Positions 31,985 through 39,927 of a DNA stretch of 64,000 bases are shown in pieces (position 1 is the first letter of the stretch; each line of letters starts with the position of its first letter). Location: contig NZ_CP066831.1 in assembly GCF_016598615.1 (NCBI RefSeq), positions 5,766,001 to 5,830,000 on the forward strand. Direction: 5' to 3'. The position numbers were made by a program, and so were the translations under genes. The notes below the pieces were generated by a model. It searched no databases, had not been told where the DNA came from, and saw nothing but the letters and a program-made list of their open reading frames with translations. The stretch is from Streptomyces liliifuscus (GTDB lineage: Bacteria; Actinomycetota; Actinomycetes; Streptomycetales; Streptomycetaceae).

Positions 31985-34900
31985 TCAGTGGCGGGGGTCG
32001 CGGAGCTTGCCGATCCGCTCCCGGTCGAGCCGCAGTTCGGTGCGGACCAGCCGGGTGATCCGGCCGATCAGCCTGTGCGTCAGCTCGTCGAGCTGGAAGT
32101 CGGTCAGGGACCGGGGGTCCAACTGGCCCTTGGCGACCGGGGTGTACCCGGGCGGGAGCTCGCCGTCGTCGTGCGTCGACGGCGGATCACTGGCGGAACC
32201 GGACCCGGACGACCCGCGCGACGAGGTGCCGTGCGCCGAGACCGTAGAGACGGCCGTGGTGGTTCTGGCGGGCGTCGGCTGGGGCGGACCGCCGGTGTCC
32301 CGTTGTACGGGGATGGGGGCGGCGGGTACGGGTGCGGAGGCTGTGGAGGCGTGGCGCTGGACGACTGGCAGGGTGGCCCCGGAACCGGGCTTGGCGGTGG
32401 CGGCCGAGAGGAGCGGCACGGCACGGCCGACGGGAGTGCTGGGCGCCACGGCCCGTTGCACCGCCGGCCCGCTGCCCGGGGACGAGGCCCGGCGCAGTGG
32501 CACGGCTACGGGGGTCGCCCGGCGCGGGCCTGCGGCGGGCGCCGCGGGTGTCGGGACGGGGGCGAGGGCACGAACGGGGGTCAGGCTCCGGACCGGAGCA
32601 CCTGCGGCGAGCAAGGGCAAGGCCGCGGGCGCGCGCTGCGTTGTCGGGTCGGGCACCGGGCTGCCCGCGCCGGAGGGGATCGCCGTGGCGCGTTGTACGG
32701 CAGGGGTGTTGGCGGCCGGAGTCCGCAGAGGTACGGGCGGGGGGTGGTGGGGTGGTGCCGCCGCCTGTACGGGAGTTGGGGCGCCGTGGATCCGGGTGGC
32801 CGGTGATCCGGCGGTACGGTCCGGTGCCGTTCCCTGCCTCGCTGTCGCCGCACGCTGGACGGTGGGCGGTCCGGCAACGCCCGAACTGGCGGGAGAGATA
32901 CGCCCGGAGAGGGGCTCCGCGTTCGGGGGCGGGGCGGAGAGGGGCGCACCGAGAAGGGGGCGCTGGCGGGGGCTGGGCGTGGTGGCGCGCTGGATCGGGG
33001 TGTGTGCGGGGGTCGCCGTGGCGCGTTGCACGGCAGGGGCGTTGGCGGCCGTGCTGGTCGGTGGAGTCGAAGGGGTCGAGGACGGAGGGGCGGCCGAGGT
33101 GACGGGGGTCCGGGTCGTCGGCCCCGGGAGTCCGCTCGCCGGACCGGTCGTGGACACGTTCCCCGAGGTCGGCGCACCGAGACCCAGCCGCCGGGCCGGG
33201 CCTGAGGCACTCCGCTGCACGGGGCGCGTGCCCGCGCCGGTCGGCGCGTTGGAAGCAACCGGCTTGGCGGCGGGGGTGACGGGGCCACCACCCCGACTCG
33301 GGCCGGGAGCAGGTGAGTTCGAGGCGGCCTTCCCTGCCGAGGAGGCCGGGGCGGCTGGGTTGCCGGGGCTGGGTGTTCGGCTGTCGCCATGGGATGTCGC
33401 GGCGGTGGTGGCGGCCGCCCTGTTGGCAGAGCTCCCGGCTGCGGGACCGATTGGGTGAGTTGCCCGGCTGTCGTGGCTGCGGTCGACCGAGGGACGGACG
33501 GGGCCGGGTGCCGGGTTGCCGGGGCGGGGAGCTGTACCGGCGGAGCCGGTTATGGCTGGGGTGACGGCCGTGTCAGTGGAAGTGGGGATTGCCCGTTGGA
33601 TGTTGGTGGCAGTGCCGCTGGAACTGGTGCTTCCCCGATGGGCGTTGGTGGGAGTGCCGCTGGAACTGGGGGTCTCCCATTGGGCGTTGGCTGCCGCGCT
33701 GCCCGAGCGGGGTGCCGTGCCTTCGGAGTTGGCCACCGCGTTTCTGGCGCTGGCTGCCGTTCCGGGCGAGGGGGTTGGAGAGCCGGTCGAACTGGCGGTT
33801 GCCCGCTGAACGTTGACAGCCGCGCCGCCGGACGGGATTGCCGTGCCTCCGGACTCGGCCACCGCGTCCTTGGGACTGGTTGCCGTTCCGGCGGAGGGGG
33901 CCGGCGTGGCGCTGGGACCGGTCGTCGCCCGTTGGACGTTGGTGGCTGCGCCGCCGGAGTGGGCTGCCGCGTCCTTGGGGCCGGCCGCCGTTCCGGTGGA
34001 GGGGGTTGGCGTGGCGCTGGAACTGGTCGTTGCTCGTTGGACGTTGGCAGCCCCGCTGCCGGAGCGGATCGCCGTCCCGCTGGAGTCGGCCGGTGCGTTC
34101 CTGGGACCGGCTGCCGTTCCGGCAGTGGAAGTCGGCGTGCCGCTGGTGCCGGAAGGAGCCCGCTGGACGCCGGTCGCCGCGTCGCCGTGTCGCGTCGCCG
34201 CGCTGCTCGGCCCGGGCGCCGCGCCGCGCGGGCCTGCCGCCGTGCCGCTTGGGCCGTCCGCAGGCCGGTCGGTGCCGGTTGCCGTTCGGCTGGGGCCTTC
34301 CCCGGTCCTGCTGGAGCCGGTCGTCGTACCGGCGGGGCGCGTCGGCATGCTGCTGAGGTCGGCCGCCGCCCTCTGGACACGGACCGCCGAGCCGTCGGCA
34401 CCGGCGGCCGTCGTCGCAGGACCGGCGGTCGTCGCGGCGGGCTCGGACTGCGTGCCACCGGGGCCGGCCGTCGCCCGCTGGACGTTGACCACAGAGTTGC
34501 CGGGCCTGGCGGGTGCGGGGCCAGGACTGGTCGTTCCCCTGCTGGGACCGGTAGTTGTTCCGGCCTGATCCGGGGCCGCGTCACGGGGAGCGGCCGCCGC
34601 TCGCTGGACGCCGACCACCGCATGGCCGGGCCCGGCGCCGGGCGTGACGTCAGGGACGGCCGCCGCCGCGCTGCTCGCCGTACCGGCTGAGGAGGTCGCC
34701 GCCTCGCCGCCGACGCCGCTCGGACGGGTGCCGGTGTCGGGTGCCGTACCGGTGGAACTGGGCGCCCTCTCGGCCGAGTTGGCCGCCGGTCCACCTGGGC
34801 GAGTCGCCCGGGCGCCGTGATCGGCCGTCGGACGGACGGGCCCGGCCGCCGAGCTACCGGGACCGGCGGTGCCGACGGTGCCGCCGGAACTGGCCGTCGC

Positions 34901-35737
34901 CCGTTGGACGTTGACGGCCGAGCCGCCGGAGAGGGGTGCCGGGCCATCGGGACCGCTCGCAGTACGGGCACCGGACGCCGGGCTGCTGCCCGGACCGGCC
35001 GGAGTCGGGTTGCCGGAGGCGGCCGTTGTGCCGACCGGGCCGACCGCCGAGGGCCGCTCGCCATCGGCCGCAGCCCCCACAAAGGGGGCGCCCGTGGCTT
35101 CCCGTCGGGCGACGGGCAGCGCCCGTCGCTGTACGGCGGGCGTCGCGGGCGCCCTGGTCAGCGGGTTGGGCCGGTGGGCCCGGGGCGGCACCGGTGTCAC
35201 CCGGGGGCCTGACGGGCGCGACGCCGTGACCTGACGCGGGGCGCGCTGTACCGGCACCGGTGCAGCGTCGTCGCGTACGTCGCCCGGGGCCTCGGGCTCG
35301 TCGGACCGTACCGGCAGCAGGGTGTGCGAGGGCGGTTCGAGTCCGGGGACGGGCCTCGCCGACGTGGCGAGCGCGTTCCTGACCAGCCCGCCCGGCGCCC
35401 CGTCCAGGACGGCGTGGGACAAGGTGCCGGTGAAGGAGGGGTTCTGCCAGGTGCTCAGCCGCCCGCCGAACCCGGAGTCCGCGACACCGGTCCGCCCGAC
35501 AGCGGCCCGCTGGATCGGCGCCAACCCCACCCACCCGGCCACGGAAGCCGACCCGGCCCCCATGGCCGTACCCGCATCCGCGCCGGTACGAGACGCACCG
35601 GCATCAGTACGGGACGCACCCGCACCCGCATCCGTACGGGAGGAACCGCCCGCCTGAGAGGAACCGCCCTCCCCGGAACCCGAGTTCGCGGCGGATGCCG
35701 CCGTGCCGACGCCCCTCAGTCGGTCGAAGAACCCCAC
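31985..35737 (-). CDS. Giant 1250-residue low-complexity VQR-repeat protein
   Basis: 1250 residues, dominated by Thr, Ala, Pro, Ser and Gly. It has three parts. Residues 1-150 (MGFFDRLRG, then a more ordered stretch FGGRLSTWQNPSFTGTLSHA) form the first. About 1000 residues of irregular repeats follow, most ending in or around NVQRAT, PAVQRA or GVQRA, with roughly twenty [VI]QR motifs by eye, 25-60 residues apart. The third part is a compact, probably helical C-terminus (LTDFQLDELTHRLIGRITRL, ending RERIGKLRDPRH). Apart from those ends it should be disordered. GTG 35737 lies 3 bases after the DUF6760 stop. It stands where CIS operons can carry inner-tube, ruler or cargo proteins. Any such role is inference. 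Confidence 0.85.
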   Translation of the reverse strand: MGFFDRLRGVGTAASAANSGSGEGGSSQAGGSSRTDAGAGASRTDAGASRTGADAGTAMGAGSASVAGWVGLAPIQRAAVGRTGVADSGFGGRLSTWQNPSFTGTLSHAVLDGAPGGLVRNALATSARPVPGLEPPSHTLLPVRSDEPEAPGDVRDDAAPVPVQRAPRQVTASRPSGPRVTPVPPRAHRPNPLTRAPATPAVQRRALPVARREATGAPFVGAAADGERPSAVGPVGTTAASGNPTPAGPGSSPASGARTASGPDGPAPLSGGSAVNVQRATASSGGTVGTAGPGSSAAGPVRPTADHGARATRPGGPAANSAERAPSSTGTAPDTGTRPSGVGGEAATSSAGTASSAAAAVPDVTPGAGPGHAVVGVQRAAAAPRDAAPDQAGTTTGPSRGTTSPGPAPARPGNSVVNVQRATAGPGGTQSEPAATTAGPATTAAGADGSAVRVQRAAADLSSMPTRPAGTTTGSSRTGEGPSRTATGTDRPADGPSGTAAGPRGAAPGPSSAATRHGDAATGVQRAPSGTSGTPTSTAGTAAGPRNAPADSSGTAIRSGSGAANVQRATTSSSATPTPSTGTAAGPKDAAAHSGGAATNVQRATTGPSATPAPSAGTATSPKDAVAESGGTAIPSGGAAVNVQRATASSTGSPTPSPGTAASARNAVANSEGTAPRSGSAAANAQWETPSSSGTPTNAHRGSTSSSGTATNIQRAIPTSTDTAVTPAITGSAGTAPRPGNPAPGPVRPSVDRSHDSRATHPIGPAAGSSANRAAATTAATSHGDSRTPSPGNPAAPASSAGKAASNSPAPGPSRGGGPVTPAAKPVASNAPTGAGTRPVQRSASGPARRLGLGAPTSGNVSTTGPASGLPGPTTRTPVTSAAPPSSTPSTPPTSTAANAPAVQRATATPAHTPIQRATTPSPRQRPLLGAPLSAPPPNAEPLSGRISPASSGVAGPPTVQRAATARQGTAPDRTAGSPATRIHGAPTPVQAAAPPHHPPPVPLRTPAANTPAVQRATAIPSGAGSPVPDPTTQRAPAALPLLAAGAPVRSLTPVRALAPVPTPAAPAAGPRRATPVAVPLRRASSPGSGPAVQRAVAPSTPVGRAVPLLSAATAKPGSGATLPVVQRHASTASAPVPAAPIPVQRDTGGPPQPTPARTTTAVSTVSAHGTSSRGSSGSGSASDPPSTHDDGELPPGYTPVAKGQLDPRSLTDFQLDELTHRLIGRITRLVRTELRLDRERIGKLRDPRH

Positions 35738-35740
35738 CCC

Positions 35741-35899
35741 TCAGCCCTCCGCCCCGCCCCGCGTCACCAGGGACGCGATCTGTTCAGTGAAGCGCCGGCG
35801 GTCCTGGTGTTCGAGATCCAGGATCTCCTCCAGGCTCCAGTGGAAGTGGTAGGCGACGTACGCGATCTCCTCGTGCAGCCGGTCGGTCGCGTACGTCAC
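35741..35899 (-). CDS. 52-residue DUF6760-type CIS protein
   Basis: 52 residues from the GTG at 35899, which overlaps the upstream stop (GTGA). The product, including DRLHEEIAYVAYHFHWSLEE and ILDLEHQDRRRFTEQI, is a predicted helical hairpin found in CIS and phage-tail operons beside a tail-assembly protein. Together with the preceding gene it resembles the paired tail-assembly chaperones of contractile phages, which is inference from size and position. Confidence 0.82.
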   Translation of the reverse strand: MTYATDRLHEEIAYVAYHFHWSLEEILDLEHQDRRRFTEQIASLVTRGGAEG

Positions 35900-36417
35900 G
35901 ATTCCCCCAGGCGGCTCCCGCCGAGTTCGACCTCGAAGGGTTCCGAGCAGTGGGGGCACTCCACGGCGGCGCGGGTGTGGCCCTCGGCGTTGACCTGGCG
36001 GTAGAAGTCCTGCAGGAACGCGAGGTCGGAGGCGAACATGTTCTCCACCACCCCGTCGTGCACCGACGGCAGCGTGCCGAGGCTGGTGATGACCCGGCCC
36101 AGCAGGACCACCGACAGATACGCCGGGTTCTCCTGGACGCGGACGTCCCGCAGCGGGATCAGCTCGTCCCGGGCCGTGGCGAGACGCATCACGCCGTCCC
36201 GGTGGACCGTGCCCGACGCGTCGACGTACCCCCGCGGCAGCTCGAAGGGGAACTCCGTCCGCAACTGCTGCGGCACCGATACGGGAGCGGGCGCGGGGGC
36301 AGGCGCGGGCGCCGGGGCCGGCGCAGCGGTCTGCCCCGGCCCCTGCCCCGCCACCGGCTCCGGCGCAGGTGCCTCCACGACCGGGCCCGCGCCCGCCCTG
36401 GCAGCCGTACGCCGCAT
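35896..36417 (-). CDS. CIS tail-assembly-chaperone-like protein
   Basis: 173 residues. The first 60 are an Ala/Pro-repeat linker (PAPAPAPAPA). Residues 65-160 carry the pattern FPFELPRGYVDASGTVHRDG, then MRLATARDELIPLRDVRVQE, as in phage tail-assembly proteins. The end holds CPHC as the only cysteines. In CIS operons this gene directly follows the tube gene, as here (TAATG overlap). It could prevent premature tube polymerisation. The partner is probably the 52-residue DUF6760 protein translated next. Confidence 0.78.
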   Translation of the reverse strand: MRRTAARAGAGPVVEAPAPEPVAGQGPGQTAAPAPAPAPAPAPAPVSVPQQLRTEFPFELPRGYVDASGTVHRDGVMRLATARDELIPLRDVRVQENPAYLSVVLLGRVITSLGTLPSVHDGVVENMFASDLAFLQDFYRQVNAEGHTRAAVECPHCSEPFEVELGGSRLGES

Positions 36418-36860
36418 TACTCGATGACCAGTTCTTCGAAGACGATGGTCACGGTCTCGGTGAGCGCGGAGGCCTCGCCGGCCTTCAGCGCGCTGGCGTC
36501 GATCTTGCTGCACCAGGCGTTGCGCATGTTGTACCGCTTCACCGGATTGTTCTGGTAATCCATCATGATGATGGACGCGTTCTTGCGGGCCGTGCTCATC
36601 TGGCCGGCGATCGAGTCGTTGATCCACGTCGTGAACGCCGGGGACTGGGTCATTCCGCGCACCACGGTGCACTGCCCGTCCTTCTGCACACCCGGCATCA
36701 GACTGACCTCGGGCCTGCCCTGCGCCGAGTTCGACAGGTGTTTGATGACGTCCTGCTCGATGCTGAGGCCGTTGACCTCCGCGAGGTACTCGACCATCAC
36801 GCCGTCGATCTGCAGACCGAAATTATGTGAGGTAAGGGCGTCACCCGGGCTGAGACTCAT
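36417..36860 (-). CDS. Inner tube protein (Cis1/Afp1-type)
   Basis: 147 residues of the gp19/Hcp-like tail-tube fold: FGLQIDGVMVEYLAEVNGLS, then PGVQKDGQCTVVRGMTQSPA and VKRYNMRNAWCSKIDASALK. Hexamers stack into the inner tube that carries the payload. It is the main tube subunit and lies directly after the sheath, the standard order. ATG 36860 has an AGAAGGA site. The stop TAA shares a base with the next ATG. Confidence 0.95.
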   Translation of the reverse strand: MSLSPGDALTSHNFGLQIDGVMVEYLAEVNGLSIEQDVIKHLSNSAQGRPEVSLMPGVQKDGQCTVVRGMTQSPAFTTWINDSIAGQMSTARKNASIIMMDYQNNPVKRYNMRNAWCSKIDASALKAGEASALTETVTIVFEELVIE

Positions 36861-36893
36861 CTGTTCTCTGTCCTTCTGAGGGTTCTTGGCAAT

Positions 36894-36932
36894 GGCGTAC
36901 GAGGGGACGTACGGGCCGGCGTACGAGGGGAC
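36894..36932. repeat. 15-bp direct repeat between sheath and tube genes
   Basis: GGCGTACGAGGGGAC at 36894-36908 and again at 36918-36932, in the 103-base gap after the sheath stop. It could lie in the sheath-tube mRNA as a stability or binding element; the function is unknown. Confidence 0.8.
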
Positions 36933-36963
36933 TTGCGAGGGTTAAGGGCGCAGGCGGGTGGGC

Positions 36964-38541
36964 CTACTCCTCCAACTCACCGCTGCCGCTGGAGAACTGG
37001 GCCAGCCGGAAGATCACGAACTCGGCGGGCTTGACGGGGGCGATGCCGATCTCGCAGATCACCCGGCCGACGTCGACCGACTCCGGGGGGTTGGTCTCCT
37101 CGTCGCACTTGACGTAGAACGCCTCCTCCGGCCGCTGGCCGAAGAGGGCGCCGCTGCGCCACTCGTTGACGAGGAACGCCGAGACGTTGCGCCGGATCCG
37201 GGCCCACAGGTTGTGGTCGTTCGGCTCGAACACCACCCACTGGGTGCCGAGCAGGATCGACTCCTCCAGGTAGTTGAAGTACCGGCGGATGTTGAGGTAG
37301 CGCCAGGCCGGGTCGGAGGACATGGTGCGGGCGCCCCAGACGCGGATGCCGCGGCCCGGGAAGGCGCGGATGCAGTTGACGCCGATGGGGTTGAGCAGGT
37401 CCTGCTCGCCGCGGGTGATCTGGAGCTCCAGGTCCACCGCGCCGCGTACGACCTCGTTGGCGGGCGCCTTGTGCACACCGCGCTCGAAGTCGTTGCGGGC
37501 CCAGATGCCGGAGACATGACCGCTCGGCGGGATCACCCGGGACTGGCCGGTCGCCGGGTCGAAGACCTTGACCCAGGGGTAGTACAGGGCCGCGTACTTG
37601 GAGTCGTAGCCCGCGGTCTCCTGGCGCCAGACCCGGATCTGACGGGCGTTCAGGCCCGGCGGCGGGTCGATGACGGCGACCCGGTCGCCCATCAGCTCGC
37701 AGTGCGCGATGAGGCCGAGCTGGACGGCCTTCACGGCCTCCAGGTCGATCGCGCCGCGCTGGTAGGCGGCCATCAGGTCGGGGACGGCGACCATGGAGAT
37801 CTCGTCCACGGCCTCCAGACCGCCGAAGCCGGTGCGGTCGGCGGAGTCGCCGAGATAGTGCGCCGGGCCGGGGTGGGAGTCGCTCGCCTTGGAGGGGGTG
37901 ACGGGCGCGGGGGCGGCGGGGGCCGCCAGGGCCACGGTCTGGTTGTCGGGGCGCGCGAGCTGCGCGGCGGGCGCCGACTCCTGCACGGTGATGAGCTTGG
38001 AGCGCTCCTTCACCTGCGTGACGACGTAGTTGCGGCCGCCCTTCTTGGCGGTCACGTCGAACGTCTCGACGGGCTTGTCGCCCTCCTTGACGATCAGCTT
38101 GAAGCGCTCGGCGGGGCCCTCGCCCTCGGCGTCGGCGACCTCGACGCTGAGCGAGCCGCCCGCGACGGCGGTCACGCTGAACGTGCCGAGCTGCTTCGGC
38201 TCGCCCGCGGGGAGTGCGGCCGGGGCGGCGGAGCCGGAGACGGACGCCGGGGCGCCGCTTCCCGCCGCGCCCTCGGCGGTGCCGCCGACACGGACGACGT
38301 ACGCGGCGCTGCCGCCGTTGTTGAAGAACCCGTACACCGAGTGTGCGAGGTAGTAACCGTCGGTGAAGTCACCAAAGGCCGCGACGTACTGGGACCAGTT
38401 GGTCACCAGGGTCGGCTCGTTCAGCGGCCCGGTCGGCGCGAGTCCGACGAAGGCCGCCACCGACGTACCCACTCCCTCGATGGGACGCGAGCCGCTGGCC
38501 ACCTCCTCGACGTATACGCCGGGCGACAGGTAGGACGGCAT
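36964..38541 (-). CDS. Contractile sheath protein (Cis2/Afp2-type)
   Basis: 525 residues of the phage tail-sheath family: an N-terminal PGVYVEEVASGSRPIEGVGT and a C-terminal sheath domain starting around residue 360 (WARNDFERGVHKAPANEVV, then NPIGVNCIRAFPGRGIRVWG). A variable domain at residues 90-230, rich in Ala/Gly/Ser, would be surface exposed. The sheath contracts to drive tube and spike forward. Only one sheath gene is present, as in other Streptomyces CIS loci. ATG 38541 has GAGGAG upstream. It is divergent from the effector island, so its promoter lies in 38542-38776. Confidence 0.97.
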   Translation of the reverse strand: MPSYLSPGVYVEEVASGSRPIEGVGTSVAAFVGLAPTGPLNEPTLVTNWSQYVAAFGDFTDGYYLAHSVYGFFNNGGSAAYVVRVGGTAEGAAGSGAPASVSGSAAPAALPAGEPKQLGTFSVTAVAGGSLSVEVADAEGEGPAERFKLIVKEGDKPVETFDVTAKKGGRNYVVTQVKERSKLITVQESAPAAQLARPDNQTVALAAPAAPAPVTPSKASDSHPGPAHYLGDSADRTGFGGLEAVDEISMVAVPDLMAAYQRGAIDLEAVKAVQLGLIAHCELMGDRVAVIDPPPGLNARQIRVWRQETAGYDSKYAALYYPWVKVFDPATGQSRVIPPSGHVSGIWARNDFERGVHKAPANEVVRGAVDLELQITRGEQDLLNPIGVNCIRAFPGRGIRVWGARTMSSDPAWRYLNIRRYFNYLEESILLGTQWVVFEPNDHNLWARIRRNVSAFLVNEWRSGALFGQRPEEAFYVKCDEETNPPESVDVGRVICEIGIAPVKPAEFVIFRLAQFSSGSGELEE

Positions 38542-38776
38542 GCTCTGCTCTCCTCGGGGTACGAGACAGGACGCCTCTCACCCTCACGCGCGAAGCGCGT
38601 CCTCCGAAACGTCCTCCGGGGCCTGTTCGAGGGCAGAACTGTTGCCCGGACGGGCAGTTCGCGGCCGGAACCTGCCCGCGGAGCCGGGCGCACTGCCCGT
38701 GAGGCTGCCCCCAAGGCCCTCCCCGTACACGCCACTTGCACGTAAGGCTGATGGACCAGCCGTGGAGGGGAGCGCC
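38542..38776. promoter_or_regulatory. Divergent region between sheath and effector genes
   Basis: 235 bases that must hold promoters for the sheath-led operon (minus) and the effector island (plus). A small hairpin, ACGCGC-GAA-GCGCGT, is at 38586-38600. I see no convincing -10/-35 pairs. Confidence 0.45.
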
Positions 38777-39919
38777 GTGCGCGCACAGGAAGAACGCACC
38801 GACAAGGCCGGTGGTCGCGACAGTGCCGCCCGGCCCGCGCCCGCGCGCACAACCGCCGACCGGCTCCTGGTGCTGCAGCGCGCCGCGGGCAACGCGGCCG
38901 TCGCACGGGCCGTCGGGCAGCAGCGCCACGAGCACGACGCGAACTGCGGCCACGGCCCGTCGGTCCAGCGCTCCGCGGTGCACCAGGTGCTGCGTTCCTC
39001 CGGCCGGCCGCTGGACACACCGCTGAGGACCGAGATGGAGAGCCGCTTCGGCGGCGTCGACTTCAGCGGCGTACGCCTTCACACGGACCCGGTCGCCCAG
39101 CGGTCCGCCACGGAGATCGGCGCGAGGGCGTACACCTCGGGCAGTCATGTGGTGCTCGGCCCGGGCGGCACGGACAAGCTCACCCTCGCCCACGAACTGA
39201 AGCACGTCCTCCAGCAGAGCCAGGGGTCCGTCCCCGGCACCGACAACGGCAACGGGCTGCGGGTCAGCAACCCCGGCGACCACGCGGAGCAGGAGGCGGA
39301 GGCCACCGCCCGGCAGGTGATGTCGGCCCCCGTGCAGCGCGTGGCCGAGGACGAGCCGTCGGCCACCGCCTCGGAACCGTTCGTCGGTGACGCCGTACAG
39401 CGGGCCTACGTCGGCTATCCGTACGTGCAGTACGGCGGTCTCTACCAGGGCGCGGGGACCTTCATGAGGGCGGAACTGCACCCGGGGCAGATCGCCAAGG
39501 GATCGTCCCCGAAGGTGAAGCCCTCGTGGTGGCCGACGGGCAGCGGCGCCACCGCGAAGTGGTTCTCCAAGAACATGGTCCAGGGCCACCTGCTCAACGA
39601 GATCGTCGGCGGTCCCGGAAACACCATGAGCAACCTCACCCCGCTGACCAAGTCCGGCAACTCCCGCCACCACTCCATGGCCGAATACAACGTGAAGAAG
39701 GAAATCCGCAACGGCAACATCGTCGAGTACGAGGTGCAGGCGCACTACGGCACCGTGTCCGGAGCGGCACTCGGCGCGACCGGTTCCGTCGCGGCGGACA
39801 TCGACGCCTACTACTCGACGATGATCCCGGAGCGACTGACGGCGGAAGCCACCGTGTACGACCCGCAGGGCAATTTCCTCTACGGGGAATCCTGGGTCGT
39901 CCACAACGAGAAGCACTGA
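38777..39919 (+). CDS. DUF4157 (eCIS-core) effector with DNA/RNA endonuclease-like C-terminus
   Basis: 380 residues. Residues 25-45 (LLVLQRAAGNAAVARAV) and the eCIS-core DUF4157 domain at about 75-180, with the zinc-protease-like HELKH at 139-143, mark eCIS-linked cargo. Three VQR motifs (63-65, 186-188, 207-209) lie around and after that domain. The C-terminal domain (about 220-380) has GHLLNEIVGGPGNTMSNLTP at 270-289 and NSRHH at 295-299, the pattern of a beta-beta-alpha-metal DNA/RNA non-specific endonuclease as seen in polymorphic toxins. There is no signal peptide, fitting cytoplasmic loading into a CIS. GTG 38777 has GGAGGGGAG 6 bases upstream. The next gene is 8 bases away. No immunity gene of a recognisable type is adjacent. 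Confidence 0.82.
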   Translation: MRAQEERTDKAGGRDSAARPAPARTTADRLLVLQRAAGNAAVARAVGQQRHEHDANCGHGPSVQRSAVHQVLRSSGRPLDTPLRTEMESRFGGVDFSGVRLHTDPVAQRSATEIGARAYTSGSHVVLGPGGTDKLTLAHELKHVLQQSQGSVPGTDNGNGLRVSNPGDHAEQEAEATARQVMSAPVQRVAEDEPSATASEPFVGDAVQRAYVGYPYVQYGGLYQGAGTFMRAELHPGQIAKGSSPKVKPSWWPTGSGATAKWFSKNMVQGHLLNEIVGGPGNTMSNLTPLTKSGNSRHHSMAEYNVKKEIRNGNIVEYEVQAHYGTVSGAALGATGSVAADIDAYYSTMIPERLTAEATVYDPQGNFLYGESWVVHNEKH

Positions 39920-39927
39920 TCGCCGAC

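Noticed and set aside
32332..35234. Several long open frames on the plus strand opposite the VQR protein
   Set aside because: The repetitive GC-rich DNA keeps several frames open; only the minus frame has coupled neighbours, a structured N-terminus and a conserved-looking C-terminus.
38542..38776. Extended start of the DUF4157 effector at 38540
   Set aside because: The extra residues overlap the sheath promoter region and are Ser/Arg-rich noise; GTG 38777 has a strong ribosome site and gives the usual VRAQ-type start.
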